From contig NZ_CP072014.1 in NCBI RefSeq assembly GCF_017603825.1, forward strand, positions 3,596,001 through 3,660,000: a stretch of DNA of 64,000 bases, in the 5' to 3' direction. The translations under genes were made by a program, and so were the position numbers. Shown piece after piece: positions 48,269 to 56,368 of this stretch (position 1 is the stretch's first letter; each line of letters opens with the position of its first letter). The DNA is from Arthrobacter crystallopoietes. Its GTDB lineage: Bacteria; Actinomycetota; Actinomycetes; Actinomycetales; Micrococcaceae. Below the pieces are notes generated by a model. The model was not told where the DNA came from. It saw only the letters and a program-made list of their open reading frames with translations, and did no database searches.

Positions 48269-49219
48269 TCAGGCGAAGGGCCCGGGCTGAACCAGGTTTT
48301 CCGGCAACTCCCCCTCGGACAGCCGCTGCAGCTGGCCCTGCAGCAGCTTGACGATCCGGGGCCAGAACGCGGTGGTGTTGCCGCCCACGTGCGGGGCGAT
48401 GATGATGTTTTCGGACTGCCAGAGCGGGTGGTCGCGCGGGATCGGCTCCGGGTCGAAGACATCGACGGCGGCTTTGAGCCTGCCGCTGAGAACCTCCGCG
48501 GTCAGCGCGTCCGAATCGACCACCGCTCCCCGCGCAACGTTGACCAGTAGGGCGCCGTCGGGCATGGCGGCGAGGACTTCGGCGTCGATCAGTTGATGGG
48601 TGGAATCATTGAGCGGAGTGATGACGATCATCACGTCGCACTTTGCGGCCAGGGCGGTGAGTTCGTCGGCGCCGTGCACCTGGCCCTCGGCATCGACCCG
48701 GGCGGTATTTCCCACGCGTGTGAGTTCAACCTCGAAGGGCTGGAGCCGCCGGGCAATTTCCCTGCCGATACCGCCGACCCCAACCAGCAGGACCCGACTG
48801 TCGGCCAGGGACTGGCGCCGCACCGAATTCCACACTGCCTTGGGCTGGTCCCGGACCATCTGGTCCACGCCGCGCAGCGACGCCAGCGTCAGCCCTACCG
48901 CCAGTTCCGCCATGGCGGCTGCATGGACACCGGCCGCACTAACCACGGCGACATCCGGTCCCACCAGTTCCGGCAGGCCGTCATAACCCGTTGATTGGGT
49001 GTGGACAAGCTTCAGCCGAGGCAGGTCCTTCAACGCACCCCAATCGGTGCCTGCGGCGTACGGCAGGATCACTGCTTCGATGTCGGCGGCTGCAATCCCC
49101 CGCGGCGGCCCCTGCAGGTCCCACACTCCGGCTTGCAGTCCGGATGGCAGCGGCCCCACCGCCTCCAAGAGGGATGCATCCGGAAAGGTAACGGTGTTGA
49201 TCAAGGTCTGCTGAGCCAT
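48269..49219 (-). CDS. D-isomer-specific 2-hydroxyacid dehydrogenase
   Basis: A 316-residue NAD(P)-dependent dehydrogenase. The cofactor loop is VLLVGVGGIGREIARRLQPFE, catalytic segments are LLVNVARGAVVDSDAL (Arg) and DVFDPEPIPRDHPLW with APHVGGNT (Glu and His). Family members reduce 2-keto acids such as glyoxylate, hydroxypyruvate or phosphoglycerate; the substrate is not assignable. The ATG at 49219 (MAQQTLINTVTFPD) is preferred over one at 49255. Confidence 0.85.
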   Translation of the reverse strand: MAQQTLINTVTFPDASLLEAVGPLPSGLQAGVWDLQGPPRGIAAADIEAVILPYAAGTDWGALKDLPRLKLVHTQSTGYDGLPELVGPDVAVVSAAGVHAAAMAELAVGLTLASLRGVDQMVRDQPKAVWNSVRRQSLADSRVLLVGVGGIGREIARRLQPFEVELTRVGNTARVDAEGQVHGADELTALAAKCDVMIVITPLNDSTHQLIDAEVLAAMPDGALLVNVARGAVVDSDALTAEVLSGRLKAAVDVFDPEPIPRDHPLWQSENIIIAPHVGGNTTAFWPRIVKLLQGQLQRLSEGELPENLVQPGPFA

Positions 49220-49360
49220 GTTCGGCACTTTAGCCCGGCGGCAAGACAGACCCAAAGCAGCCGGCCCAGCCGGCCCGGTACATGGCTATGGACATGCTCT
49301 GGGGCGGGAACTAACGTACGGATCAGACGATCCACGCCGCCAACCGAAGAAGGTCCCGTC

Positions 49361-50065
49361 ATGGAATGGTTCATCTGGGTACTGATTGTCGTCATTGTCG
49401 CTGCGGTTTTGTGGTGGCTTTTCACCCGGGGTTCCTCTGCCGGACAGGTGCCGGCCTCGAGCGGACCGCTGGGCCATGCACCGACCAACATGGCGCACGG
49501 GCCCTCCGATGCTGCCGCCCAGGCTCCCACCGTCGGCAGGATGGGCGTGACGGATGATGGCGCAAAGCCGAGGCAAGGCAACGTAGCCGATCGCTCCGAA
49601 CCGGCGGCGGGCGGCGTCGCGGCCGGTGCGGCAACAGGCGGACTCATTGCCGGACATACCAACGAGACGGGCTCAAACGACAAAGGCCCCGAACCCATCG
49701 ACGGCTGGACCGAGAGCGCAGCGGAAACAGCACACTCAGAACCCGCCGTCGAGGACAAATACATTGAAGACTCCGACGCTCCGACGCCTACTCACGGCAA
49801 ACATGCGGCACCGGTGGAGCCGGATGCGCCCGCCGGTCCCTTCACCGGAGACCAGGCAAAGGATCAGGCTCCATCCCAGGCAAGCCCGGGCGCACCGGAG
49901 ACCGGGGCCGAACCGAAGCCACAGGAAAGCGGCACCACCCCGGACAGCCCGGACCCGCTTTACGATGAAACGCAGTGGCCCGCGCACGACGGCGAAACCG
50001 TCATCGAACCGCGGGTGAACAAAGTTCAGGACGACGACGGCGGCCGCGGCACGAATGCGACCTAA
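49361..50065 (+). CDS. Single-pass membrane protein with long acidic Pro-rich tail
   Basis: A 234-residue protein starting MEWFIWVLIVVIVAAVLWWLFT, one N-terminal membrane helix, followed by about 205 residues of low-complexity sequence rich in Ala, Pro, Glu, Asp, Gly and Thr (for example PAGPFTGDQAKDQAPSQASP). It is probably an extended extracytoplasmic or cytoplasmic tail with no fold I can name. AAGAAGG 8-13 bases before the ATG supports the start. The stop overlaps the start of the PQQ-type lipoprotein gene by 11 bases, so the two are translationally coupled. Confidence 0.65.
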   Translation: MEWFIWVLIVVIVAAVLWWLFTRGSSAGQVPASSGPLGHAPTNMAHGPSDAAAQAPTVGRMGVTDDGAKPRQGNVADRSEPAAGGVAAGAATGGLIAGHTNETGSNDKGPEPIDGWTESAAETAHSEPAVEDKYIEDSDAPTPTHGKHAAPVEPDAPAGPFTGDQAKDQAPSQASPGAPETGAEPKPQESGTTPDSPDPLYDETQWPAHDGETVIEPRVNKVQDDDGGRGTNAT

Positions 50066-51173
50066 GCCACTACCTCGTGCTGACACATCCGTTCCGGGCG
50101 ACCGGCGCCGCAAGGACATTTTTCGGCGCGGCCAGCTCCCAGCTACGGCTGCGGTGCTGGCGCTGGGGCTGGCGGCTTGCACCGGTCCGTCCGAAAGCCC
50201 CGCCCCGAACACCGGCAGCACCCCGTCTTTAGGGGACCGCGTCACAACGGCAGCCACGGATCTGGAGTCGCCTTGGTCCATCGCCGTCCTGCCGGATGGG
50301 AGTGCGCTCATCTCGGAAAACGACACCGGGGTGATCAAACACGTCAGCGACGGTCGCACGGTGGCTTCAGTACCGATTGACTCCCCGCTTGAAACAACGG
50401 GAGAGGGCGGCCTGATGGGTCTCGCGGTAGGCCCGGACTACGCCGAAAACCAGCGCCTGTTTGTCTATCTGACGGCGCCTCAGGACAACCGGGTCATCAG
50501 CTACCGTTGGAACAACGGCCCCTTGTCGGACGCGCAGGAGGTAGTCACCGGGATCCCCAAATCGCGGATCCACAACGGCGGCCGGTTGGAGTTCGGCCCG
50601 GACGGCCACCTCTACGTGTCCACGGGCGACGCGAGCAATTCCCAAACGGCCCAGGACTTGGATTCTCTGGGCGGCAAGATTCTCCGGGTCACTACGGATG
50701 GGGAGCCCGCACCGGGGAATCCCTTCCCGGACAGCCCCGTGTACAGCTACGGGCACAGAAACGTCCAGGGCATGGATTGGGATTCGCTGGGCCGCCTGTG
50801 GGCAACCGAATTCGGCCCCACCGAGGACGACGAACTCAACCTCATCGAGCCGGGGCAGAACTACGGCTGGCCCGCCGTTACCGGCGCACCCGGAGACGAA
50901 AGGTATGTGGACGCCGTCGTTGTTTGGCCATCTACAGCCGAGGCCTCCCCCAGCGGCATGGCCATTGTGGAGGATGTGGCCTGGATAGCGGCCCTGCGGG
51001 GCGAGCGCCTGTGGCGTGTAGAACTGGCTGAGGAAGGCGCAGGCGAACCTACGGCGCTCCTGACGGACAAGTACGGCAGGCTCCGCGACGTGGCGCTGTC
51101 TCCGGAAGGCGACCTGTGGGTACTGACGAATGGGGGCAATCCGGACCGCATGCTGGCCGTTTCTGTGAAGTAG
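50055..51173 (+). CDS. Secreted PQQ-dependent sugar dehydrogenase-type lipoprotein
   Basis: A 372-residue beta-propeller protein of the soluble glucose/sorbosone dehydrogenase family. A basic N-terminus leads to a hydrophobic segment and lipobox LAAC with Cys42. Propeller motifs include ESPWSIAVLPDGSALISEND, GEGGLMGLAVGPDY, RIHNGGRLEFGPDGHLYVSTGDA and SYGHRNVQGMDWD (Ca/PQQ-region histidine), then NYGWPAVTG. It probably oxidises aldoses or sorbosones at the cell surface, using PQQ supplied from outside, as no PQQ synthesis genes are seen. It is coupled to the upstream membrane-protein gene. Confidence 0.82.
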   Translation: MRPKPLPRADTSVPGDRRRKDIFRRGQLPATAAVLALGLAACTGPSESPAPNTGSTPSLGDRVTTAATDLESPWSIAVLPDGSALISENDTGVIKHVSDGRTVASVPIDSPLETTGEGGLMGLAVGPDYAENQRLFVYLTAPQDNRVISYRWNNGPLSDAQEVVTGIPKSRIHNGGRLEFGPDGHLYVSTGDASNSQTAQDLDSLGGKILRVTTDGEPAPGNPFPDSPVYSYGHRNVQGMDWDSLGRLWATEFGPTEDDELNLIEPGQNYGWPAVTGAPGDERYVDAVVVWPSTAEASPSGMAIVEDVAWIAALRGERLWRVELAEEGAGEPTALLTDKYGRLRDVALSPEGDLWVLTNGGNPDRMLAVSVK

Positions 51174-51284
51174 CCAACAATCGACCGCTGGATTTCGCAT
51201 TCACCAAAAAGTCCTGCTAGAGTTACATGTCGTTGCGAGGGAGAAAACGGAAACGAAAAAGTCCGAAACGCTTCGAAACACATT

Positions 51285-51357
51285 GCACCTCTAGCTCAAC
51301 TGGCAGAGCAATTGACTCTTAATCAATGGGTTCCGGGTTCGAGTCCCGGGGGGTGCA
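51285..51357 (+). tRNA. tRNA-Lys (anticodon CTT)
   Basis: A 73-base cloverleaf with acceptor GCACCTC/GGGGTGC, anticodon loop CTCTTAA giving CTT, T-arm GGGTTCGAGTCCC and discriminator A, followed directly by an encoded CCA (51358-51360). A rho-independent terminator follows. It marks the left edge of an accessory-looking region. Confidence 0.95.
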
Positions 51358-51365
51358 CCAGAGCA

Positions 51366-51414
51366 GAAACCCCGTCTGACCAAGCCAACTGCTTGGACAG
51401 GCGGGGTTTCTTCT
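51366..51414 (+). terminator. Terminator after tRNA-Lys
   Basis: AAACCCCGTCTG-CCAAGC pairs with GCTTGG-CAGGCGGGGTTT with one G-T pair and one bulge, then TCTTCTT. It lies 6 bases past the CCA end. Confidence 0.88.
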
Positions 51415-52183
51415 TGCCTCAATAGCCAGCGGGGGTTATTTACGGTCCATATAGAGCATGAGTGCGCTTACCGCGCGACGTATCGTTGCCTCTGTCGCCA
51501 TTTGGTCAGCCGAAGGCAACCTCAAAGCAACCCTCAGGTCCCCTGACATGCATTATCCCGTTGAGCACCAGCAGCGGCGGCGTCGACTGCAGCCCGCATT
51601 CACGATATGTCACCGTCCCAGTCGCCAGCGACCCACATTGGGTGCGGTCGTCCCGGTCATCAGAAAAGCCCTTCTGCTGAAGATCGGAGGGCAGCGGTAG
51701 ACGCCTGCTGGGTCAGGGCTTTTCCTCCGCCAGGTCGATTCCCCATAGCGGAATTGGATCGAGGACCTCGAAAAGCTCCAGTACGGCGAAACAACCTGAC
51801 GTCAGATGAGTGGTCGGGATCCCGTCAGAATAGAGCCGCATCTCCCCTTCTGGCATCCTGCGTCCCACGCTGTCGCCCCTACCCGCACTGCAACCAAAGC
51901 ATTTATATAGCGCCGAGCCGCGTCTCAAAGCTTGACACCAAACGTGGGATACGTCACGCTGTTGCACATCATGATTGTAGTTGCGTAATACGCAGTGCGA
52001 AGGGCTAAGCATGGAGACGTTTGCGGTGGTGGGACTGCCGATTATTTGTCATCTACGACAGGCCCCTCTTGCTCTTCGGTCCTCCCTAATCTCGTGACTA
52101 CAACATCTCGACAACACCAGTTGCCCGCACTAACTCCGTAATCCCCACCAATCGCCCACTTCCAGTCCACCCGGGAGAAAAAA
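51415..52183. other. Gene-poor region before the Rieske operon
   Basis: About 770 bases with no convincing gene. Short open frames on both strands lack ribosome sites and recognisable products. A minus-strand stretch near 51440-51560 reads like the end of a coding frame (ADQMATEATIRRAVSALM) but cannot be extended, so it may be a decayed remnant. The region contains the left copy of a 42-bp repeat and must contain the promoter of the oxygenase gene. GC content appears lower than in neighbouring genes. Confidence 0.5.
51794..51835 (+). repeat. 42-bp imperfect direct repeat, left copy
   Basis: ACCTGACGTCAG, 17 bases, then CGTCAGAATAGAG. The same arrangement and spacing occur at 55111-55152, on the other side of the Rieske operon. 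The TGACGTCA core is itself palindromic. Confidence 0.75.
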
Positions 52184-53488
52184 ATGTCCGCTCCAGTGAA
52201 CGTGGCCCTCAACTCACGCGGAAAACTCGCTTCATCATTGCCTGCCCATCAGCGGGCGGAAATCGCCGAGCTGTTTGAGTTCCGGCGCGCGGGCTATTCC
52301 CTCGATGCCCCCTTCTACACAGACCGGTCGATTTTCAACATCGACATGGAGGCCATTTTTGGCCAGCACTGGATCTATGCTGCCAGCGTCGCCGAACTGC
52401 CGGAGCCGGGCGACTACGTCACCGTCGACTACGGGCCCTACTCCCTGATCGTGCTGCGCAACGACGACGGCGATGTGAACGTCCTGCACAACGTGTGCCG
52501 CCACCGCGGCGCCCGCGTCCTGACCGAAGCTGCGGGATCAACGGGAAACCTGGTCTGCGGCTACCACTCCTGGACCTACTCGCCCAGCGGCGATCTGATC
52601 CACGCCTCGGCTCCCGGGGAAACGAAGTTCGACAAGGGCTGCTTCGGCCTCAAGCGAGCCCACAGCCGCATGGTCGCCGGGCTCATCTTCGTCTGCATTG
52701 CAGATGAGCCGCCGGCGGATTTCGACGAAACCTCTAAGATCTTCGAGCCTTACCTCGCACCCCACGATCTGTCGAAGACCAAAATCGCCTACCAGCAGAA
52801 CATCATCGAAGAGGGCAACTGGAAGCTGGTCATGGAGAACAACCGTGAGTGCTACCACTGCGACGGCCACCCGGAACTGGCCTGTTCCCTCTTTCCCACC
52901 TGGGGCCTGACGGACGGCGTTATCCCGCCCCATCTCGAGGAGGTGTGGGACCGCAACAAGGAAGCGCAGTCCTCGCTTGAGGAGCGTTGCCGCCGCTATG
53001 GCCTTCCCTACGAGGTCGTCGAGGAGCTTGACACGCGCGTAGCGGGAATCCGCATCTCACGGGAATCACTGGACGGTGAAGGCGAATCGTTCTCCCCCGA
53101 TGGGCGCAGGCTCTCCAAGAAGCTGCTCGGTGACTTGCGGGACTTCCGCCTTGGCCGCTGCTCTATGCATCTGCAGCCCAACAGCTGGTTCCATTTCCAA
53201 GGGGACCACGTCATCACGTTCGCCGTCTTCCCCGTCAACGAACACCAGACACTGGTACGCACCACCTGGCTGGTGGCTGACGACGCCGAGGAAGGTGTCG
53301 ATTACGATCTGGAGAAACTCACCTACACGTGGAAGCAAACTAATCTTCAGGACAAGGCCTTCGTGGAGCTGTGCCAGAAGGGCGCTAGCAGCCCCGCCTA
53401 CGAGCCCGGCCCGTACATGAAGAGCGAATACCAGGTAGAGGCGTTCATCAACTGGTACGTGCAGCGCGTGCAGGAGCACTTGGCATGA
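52184..53488 (+). CDS. Rieske non-heme iron oxygenase, GbcA-like (betaine demethylase alpha subunit)
   Basis: A 434-residue oxygenase alpha subunit. The Rieske [2Fe-2S] ligands are C105 and H107 (CRHRG) and C125 and H128 (CGYHSW). The mononuclear iron site lies in MENNRECYHCDGHPEL (H225, H229). The NRECYHC and late EPGPYMKSEYQV motifs closely resemble GbcA, which demethylates glycine betaine to dimethylglycine; carnitine and stachydrine oxygenases belong to the same branch, so the substrate is a quaternary amine but not certain. A GGGAG site precedes the ATG. Its stop overlaps the reductase start by 4 bases. Confidence 0.85.
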   Translation: MSAPVNVALNSRGKLASSLPAHQRAEIAELFEFRRAGYSLDAPFYTDRSIFNIDMEAIFGQHWIYAASVAELPEPGDYVTVDYGPYSLIVLRNDDGDVNVLHNVCRHRGARVLTEAAGSTGNLVCGYHSWTYSPSGDLIHASAPGETKFDKGCFGLKRAHSRMVAGLIFVCIADEPPADFDETSKIFEPYLAPHDLSKTKIAYQQNIIEEGNWKLVMENNRECYHCDGHPELACSLFPTWGLTDGVIPPHLEEVWDRNKEAQSSLEERCRRYGLPYEVVEELDTRVAGIRISRESLDGEGESFSPDGRRLSKKLLGDLRDFRLGRCSMHLQPNSWFHFQGDHVITFAVFPVNEHQTLVRTTWLVADDAEEGVDYDLEKLTYTWKQTNLQDKAFVELCQKGASSPAYEPGPYMKSEYQVEAFINWYVQRVQEHLA

Positions 53489-54894
53489 TTGAGCTCCTCA
53501 CCGAGACGGCGATCTCGGAACCATCGCGCATCCGTGGTCTTGAGATGCCGTGGAACAGGGTGATGGGCAGCACCGAGGGGCCCGCCGGCGCCGCCCGCGC
53601 GTTGGGCCCCTGGCATCCGCAGGAGTTCATGGCTGAGTGTGTCGAGACCGTTCCCGAGGCGGGCGGCATGATGACCTTCGTGTTCCGCCGCTGCGACGGT
53701 GCGCCCCTGGCGTTCCGTGCGGGCCAGTACGTGAACATCGCCTTTCCTGTGAACGGCGAGGACCAGGATCCGGTGGACCGCAGCTACTCGCTGTCCAGTT
53801 CGCCCACCCAGCCGTGGACCTTCAACATCACCGTTAAAAGCGACCCCGCGGGACTCGTCTCCCCGTGGGTCCATGAGAACGTCAAACCCGGCATGGTCCT
53901 GGACATGCTGGGCCCGGTCGGGGCTTTCCACCTGCCCGACGCCGACCGGCGGGCACGGTACCTCCTGCTGGCCGCCGGCGCCGGCATCACCCCCATCATG
54001 TCGATGGTGCGGACCATCCACTCCCTGCCCGGACAGGCGGATGTGGTGGTGCTGTACCACGGAGCGGAGGCCGGAGGATATGCCTTCCACCAGGAACTGG
54101 CCTACATTGCCTCCGTGGACTCCCGCGTCAAGGTCTTCTATTCCCTGGGCAACCGAAGCAAGCCCGAGGGGTGGGAATGGCTCAGCGGAAGGCTGACGGC
54201 GGCCATGATCGACCAGGTGGCACCCGACGCCAATGGCCGCCAGGTCTATGCCTGCGGTCCCGAGGGTTACCTGAACACCGCTGCCGAGCTCCTCAAGAAG
54301 GTCGGCGTCGACGACACCTCCATCAACATGGAATTCTTCTCGGGCGATCGCCAGACGCTCCTTGAATACCAAGAAGAGCTCGCGCTTGCAGCGGACATCG
54401 CAGAGGAAATCGCCGAGGAAATCGCCGATTCCGCCCAGGACTACTACGAAAGTCAGCCCACCGCGTTCGGGCTCTACGAGCCCGGCTACGACGCCGAGGG
54501 AACCCTGACGGCCACGGGGCTGCCGCTGGAAACCGTCGACCCGGACGCGCCCCGTTCCGAAGATGGCAGTTCGGGTGTGGGAGAGGAGCCCGGTTCCTCT
54601 GATGCCTCGAGTTTTGACACGGTGGGAACGGGAAGCCTGACCCTGTCCTTCATGCGTACCGGCATCAATGTGCGGGTTGACCCCGACGAGCACATTCTCG
54701 AGGTGGCCCAGCGTGCGGGCGTCAGGATCGGTGCAAACTGCAAGGAAGGCATGTGCGGCTCCTGCAAGGTCGTCAAGCTTTCAGGGGAGGTCGAGATGAA
54801 CCACCAGGGTGGGATCCGGGCACGGGAGATCGATGCCGGCAAGTTCCTGCCCTGCTGCTCGACCGCGCGCACCGATATGGTGATCGATGCCTAG
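53485..54894 (+). CDS. Hybrid flavin/[2Fe-2S] reductase, GbcB-like, with acidic linker
   Basis: Electron-transfer partner of the oxygenase, 469 residues. The FAD motif is DRSYSLSSSP (98-107), the NAD(P) site AAGAGITPIMSMV (163-175) and YACGPEGYL (255-263), and the C-terminal plant-type ferredoxin has cluster cysteines C419, C424, C427 and C457. Between the flavin/NAD core and the ferredoxin domain (about residues 290-383) is an unusually long Glu/Asp-rich linker (AEEIAEEIADSAQDYYE and a Ser/Gly/Glu stretch) not found in typical GbcB proteins of about 360 residues. It overlaps the oxygenase gene. Confidence 0.85.
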   Translation: MIELLTETAISEPSRIRGLEMPWNRVMGSTEGPAGAARALGPWHPQEFMAECVETVPEAGGMMTFVFRRCDGAPLAFRAGQYVNIAFPVNGEDQDPVDRSYSLSSSPTQPWTFNITVKSDPAGLVSPWVHENVKPGMVLDMLGPVGAFHLPDADRRARYLLLAAGAGITPIMSMVRTIHSLPGQADVVVLYHGAEAGGYAFHQELAYIASVDSRVKVFYSLGNRSKPEGWEWLSGRLTAAMIDQVAPDANGRQVYACGPEGYLNTAAELLKKVGVDDTSINMEFFSGDRQTLLEYQEELALAADIAEEIAEEIADSAQDYYESQPTAFGLYEPGYDAEGTLTATGLPLETVDPDAPRSEDGSSGVGEEPGSSDASSFDTVGTGSLTLSFMRTGINVRVDPDEHILEVAQRAGVRIGANCKEGMCGSCKVVKLSGEVEMNHQGGIRAREIDAGKFLPCCSTARTDMVIDA

Positions 54895-54897
54895 CCG

Positions 54898-54929
54898 CCC
54901 TTAACTGCTCTGGGTCAAACAGCTAAGGG
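54898..54929 (+). terminator. Probable terminator after the reductase gene
   Basis: CCCTTAACTG and CAGCTAAGGG form a 10-base stem with one mismatch around a 12-base loop, 4 bases past the stop, followed by ATGGTTTT. Confidence 0.55.
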
Positions 54930-55522
54930 ATGGTTTTCACGGCAAGAAGACAGGGGCCTATTGGAATGCCACAGGTGGTATTTCCGTAGGCCCTTGTCGG
55001 TCCGTGGGCTCCCCGACCAGTCGTACCTTCCCGGAAAATGAACGCACCACCAGCTGGAGAGCATGTGCGATCGGATGTAAGGCCGCTGGTTCGGGTTGGT
55101 GTCTCTTTCGACCTGACGTCAGGCGGGTGTCGGAATGAACGTCAGAATAGGGTCACTTCCTAGTTATCCGACGCTCACGCTACGGTCCCAGAACTCAACC
55201 TGAAACATTCAGTCGCTTAGCCGGTCCTTCATCGCACCACTCCCCGACTAAAACCAAACGCTCAAAACGCCACGGTTCCGGGTTCTCAGATTCGCGATTA
55301 CCCCGCCCGTAAAAATGCCTGTGTACCTCGAGTGCTGCGACTAGCTACTAACAGGTGTATGCGAGGCATCAGGGCTAAATGGCGGGATTTTAGACGAGTG
55401 CGGACATTAATGGGTATCAGCGCGGACCCCAGCCAGACTTTCGCTCTGCGTTTACGGGGACCCTTCATTGCGCGGCCCAGGCAGCTTCGGTAGTCGGGGC
55501 GACCGCCAGCCGATCTCAATGC
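54930..55522. other. Gene-poor region after the Rieske operon
   Basis: About 590 bases with no gene I can support. The longest short frames (minus strand near 55298-55519) have no ribosome site or family likeness. It contains the right copy of the 42-bp repeat at 55111-55152 and A/T-richer stretches than the flanking genes. Probably scar or mobile-element debris. Confidence 0.5.
55111..55152 (+). repeat. 42-bp imperfect direct repeat, right copy
   Basis: ACCTGACGTCAG, 17 bases, then CGTCAGAATAGGG, in the same orientation as the copy at 51794-51835. The outer blocks differ by one base out of 25, and the 17-base interior is also related (GGTCGGGAT versus TGTCGGAAT). Confidence 0.75.
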
Positions 55523-56368
55523 TTACAGTTTCATCCGTTGAACGATGGTGGCAGAGATTTCTTCGACCGACATGGACGCAGAGTTTACGTACGGGATTCC
55601 GTTGATCACGTACATGTCTTCGGCGTTGCGCAGTTCCCAGCTGCACTGGGACAGCGAGGCGTAGGTGCTGTGCGGCCGGCGTTCCTGGCGGATCTGGCTC
55701 AGCCGGACCGGCAGGGAGGTAAGCCCGAAGCATTTGCGTACGAAGGGGCGCAGCGGCTCCGGCAGCGAGCGGCTGGTTAAGTCCTCCTCGACGAGCGGGA
55801 AGTTAGCGGCCAGGACACCGTGCTGCAGCGCCAGGTACATTGTCGTCGGGGTCTTGCCGCACCGTGAGGGGGCGATCAGGATCAGCTCCGCACGTTCCAA
55901 TGCTCGAATGGACTGCCCGTCGTCGTGCTCGATGGCGTACTCGACGGCGGTCATGCGGGACTGGTAGCGGATGGCGTCGCCGAGGCCGTGGGCCTTGCCC
56001 GGTTCCGCGCTGGCCCGGGACTGCAGGACATCTTCCAGCTCGGCGATGTGGGCGCCGAGCAAATCCATGAAGTGCCCGTTGCCCTGCGAGAGGATCGCGC
56101 GGGTATCCGGATTCACCACGGTGGAAAAGACGATCGGCCGCGCGCCTACCGCGGCAACGGCGTCGATGGTCCGCACAACGCGCTCTGCCTCCTCCTCGGT
56201 GGTGATAAAGGGGATGATGCGGCGTTCGAATCGGTGACCGGGAAACTGGGTCAGCAAGGTGTTGCCCAGCGTCTCGGCGGTGATGCCGGTGCTGTCCGAG
56301 AGGAAGAACACCGCGGGGGCCGGGCGCTGCCCAATCCCCGCGGTGTTCCGCTGCTGTGGATCGGTCAC
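55523..56368 (-). CDS. ppsR: PEP synthase regulatory protein (kinase/pyrophosphorylase)
   Basis: Bifunctional ADP-dependent kinase and Pi-dependent pyrophosphorylase that inactivates and reactivates PEP synthase by acting on its histidine-adjacent threonine. The 281-residue DUF299 protein has FFLSDSTGITAETLGNTLLTQFP and the P-loop-like APSRCGKTPTTMYLAL (about 166-181). It starts with GTG right after the ppsA TAA stop, so the enzyme and its regulator are co-expressed. Confidence 0.93.
   Translation of the reverse strand: MTDPQQRNTAGIGQRPAPAVFFLSDSTGITAETLGNTLLTQFPGHRFERRIIPFITTEEEAERVVRTIDAVAAVGARPIVFSTVVNPDTRAILSQGNGHFMDLLGAHIAELEDVLQSRASAEPGKAHGLGDAIRYQSRMTAVEYAIEHDDGQSIRALERAELILIAPSRCGKTPTTMYLALQHGVLAANFPLVEEDLTSRSLPEPLRPFVRKCFGLTSLPVRLSQIRQERRPHSTYASLSQCSWELRNAEDMYVINGIPYVNSASMSVEEISATIVQRMKL

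Noticed and set aside
51329-55285. A 12-base match (GGTTCCGGGTTC) between tRNA-Lys at 51329-51340 and DNA at 55274-55285, as a possible att pair bracketing the Rieske operon.
   Set aside because: The match covers only the 5' side of the T-arm and does not reach the 3' end of the tRNA, as integrase att cores normally do, and no integrase gene is present.
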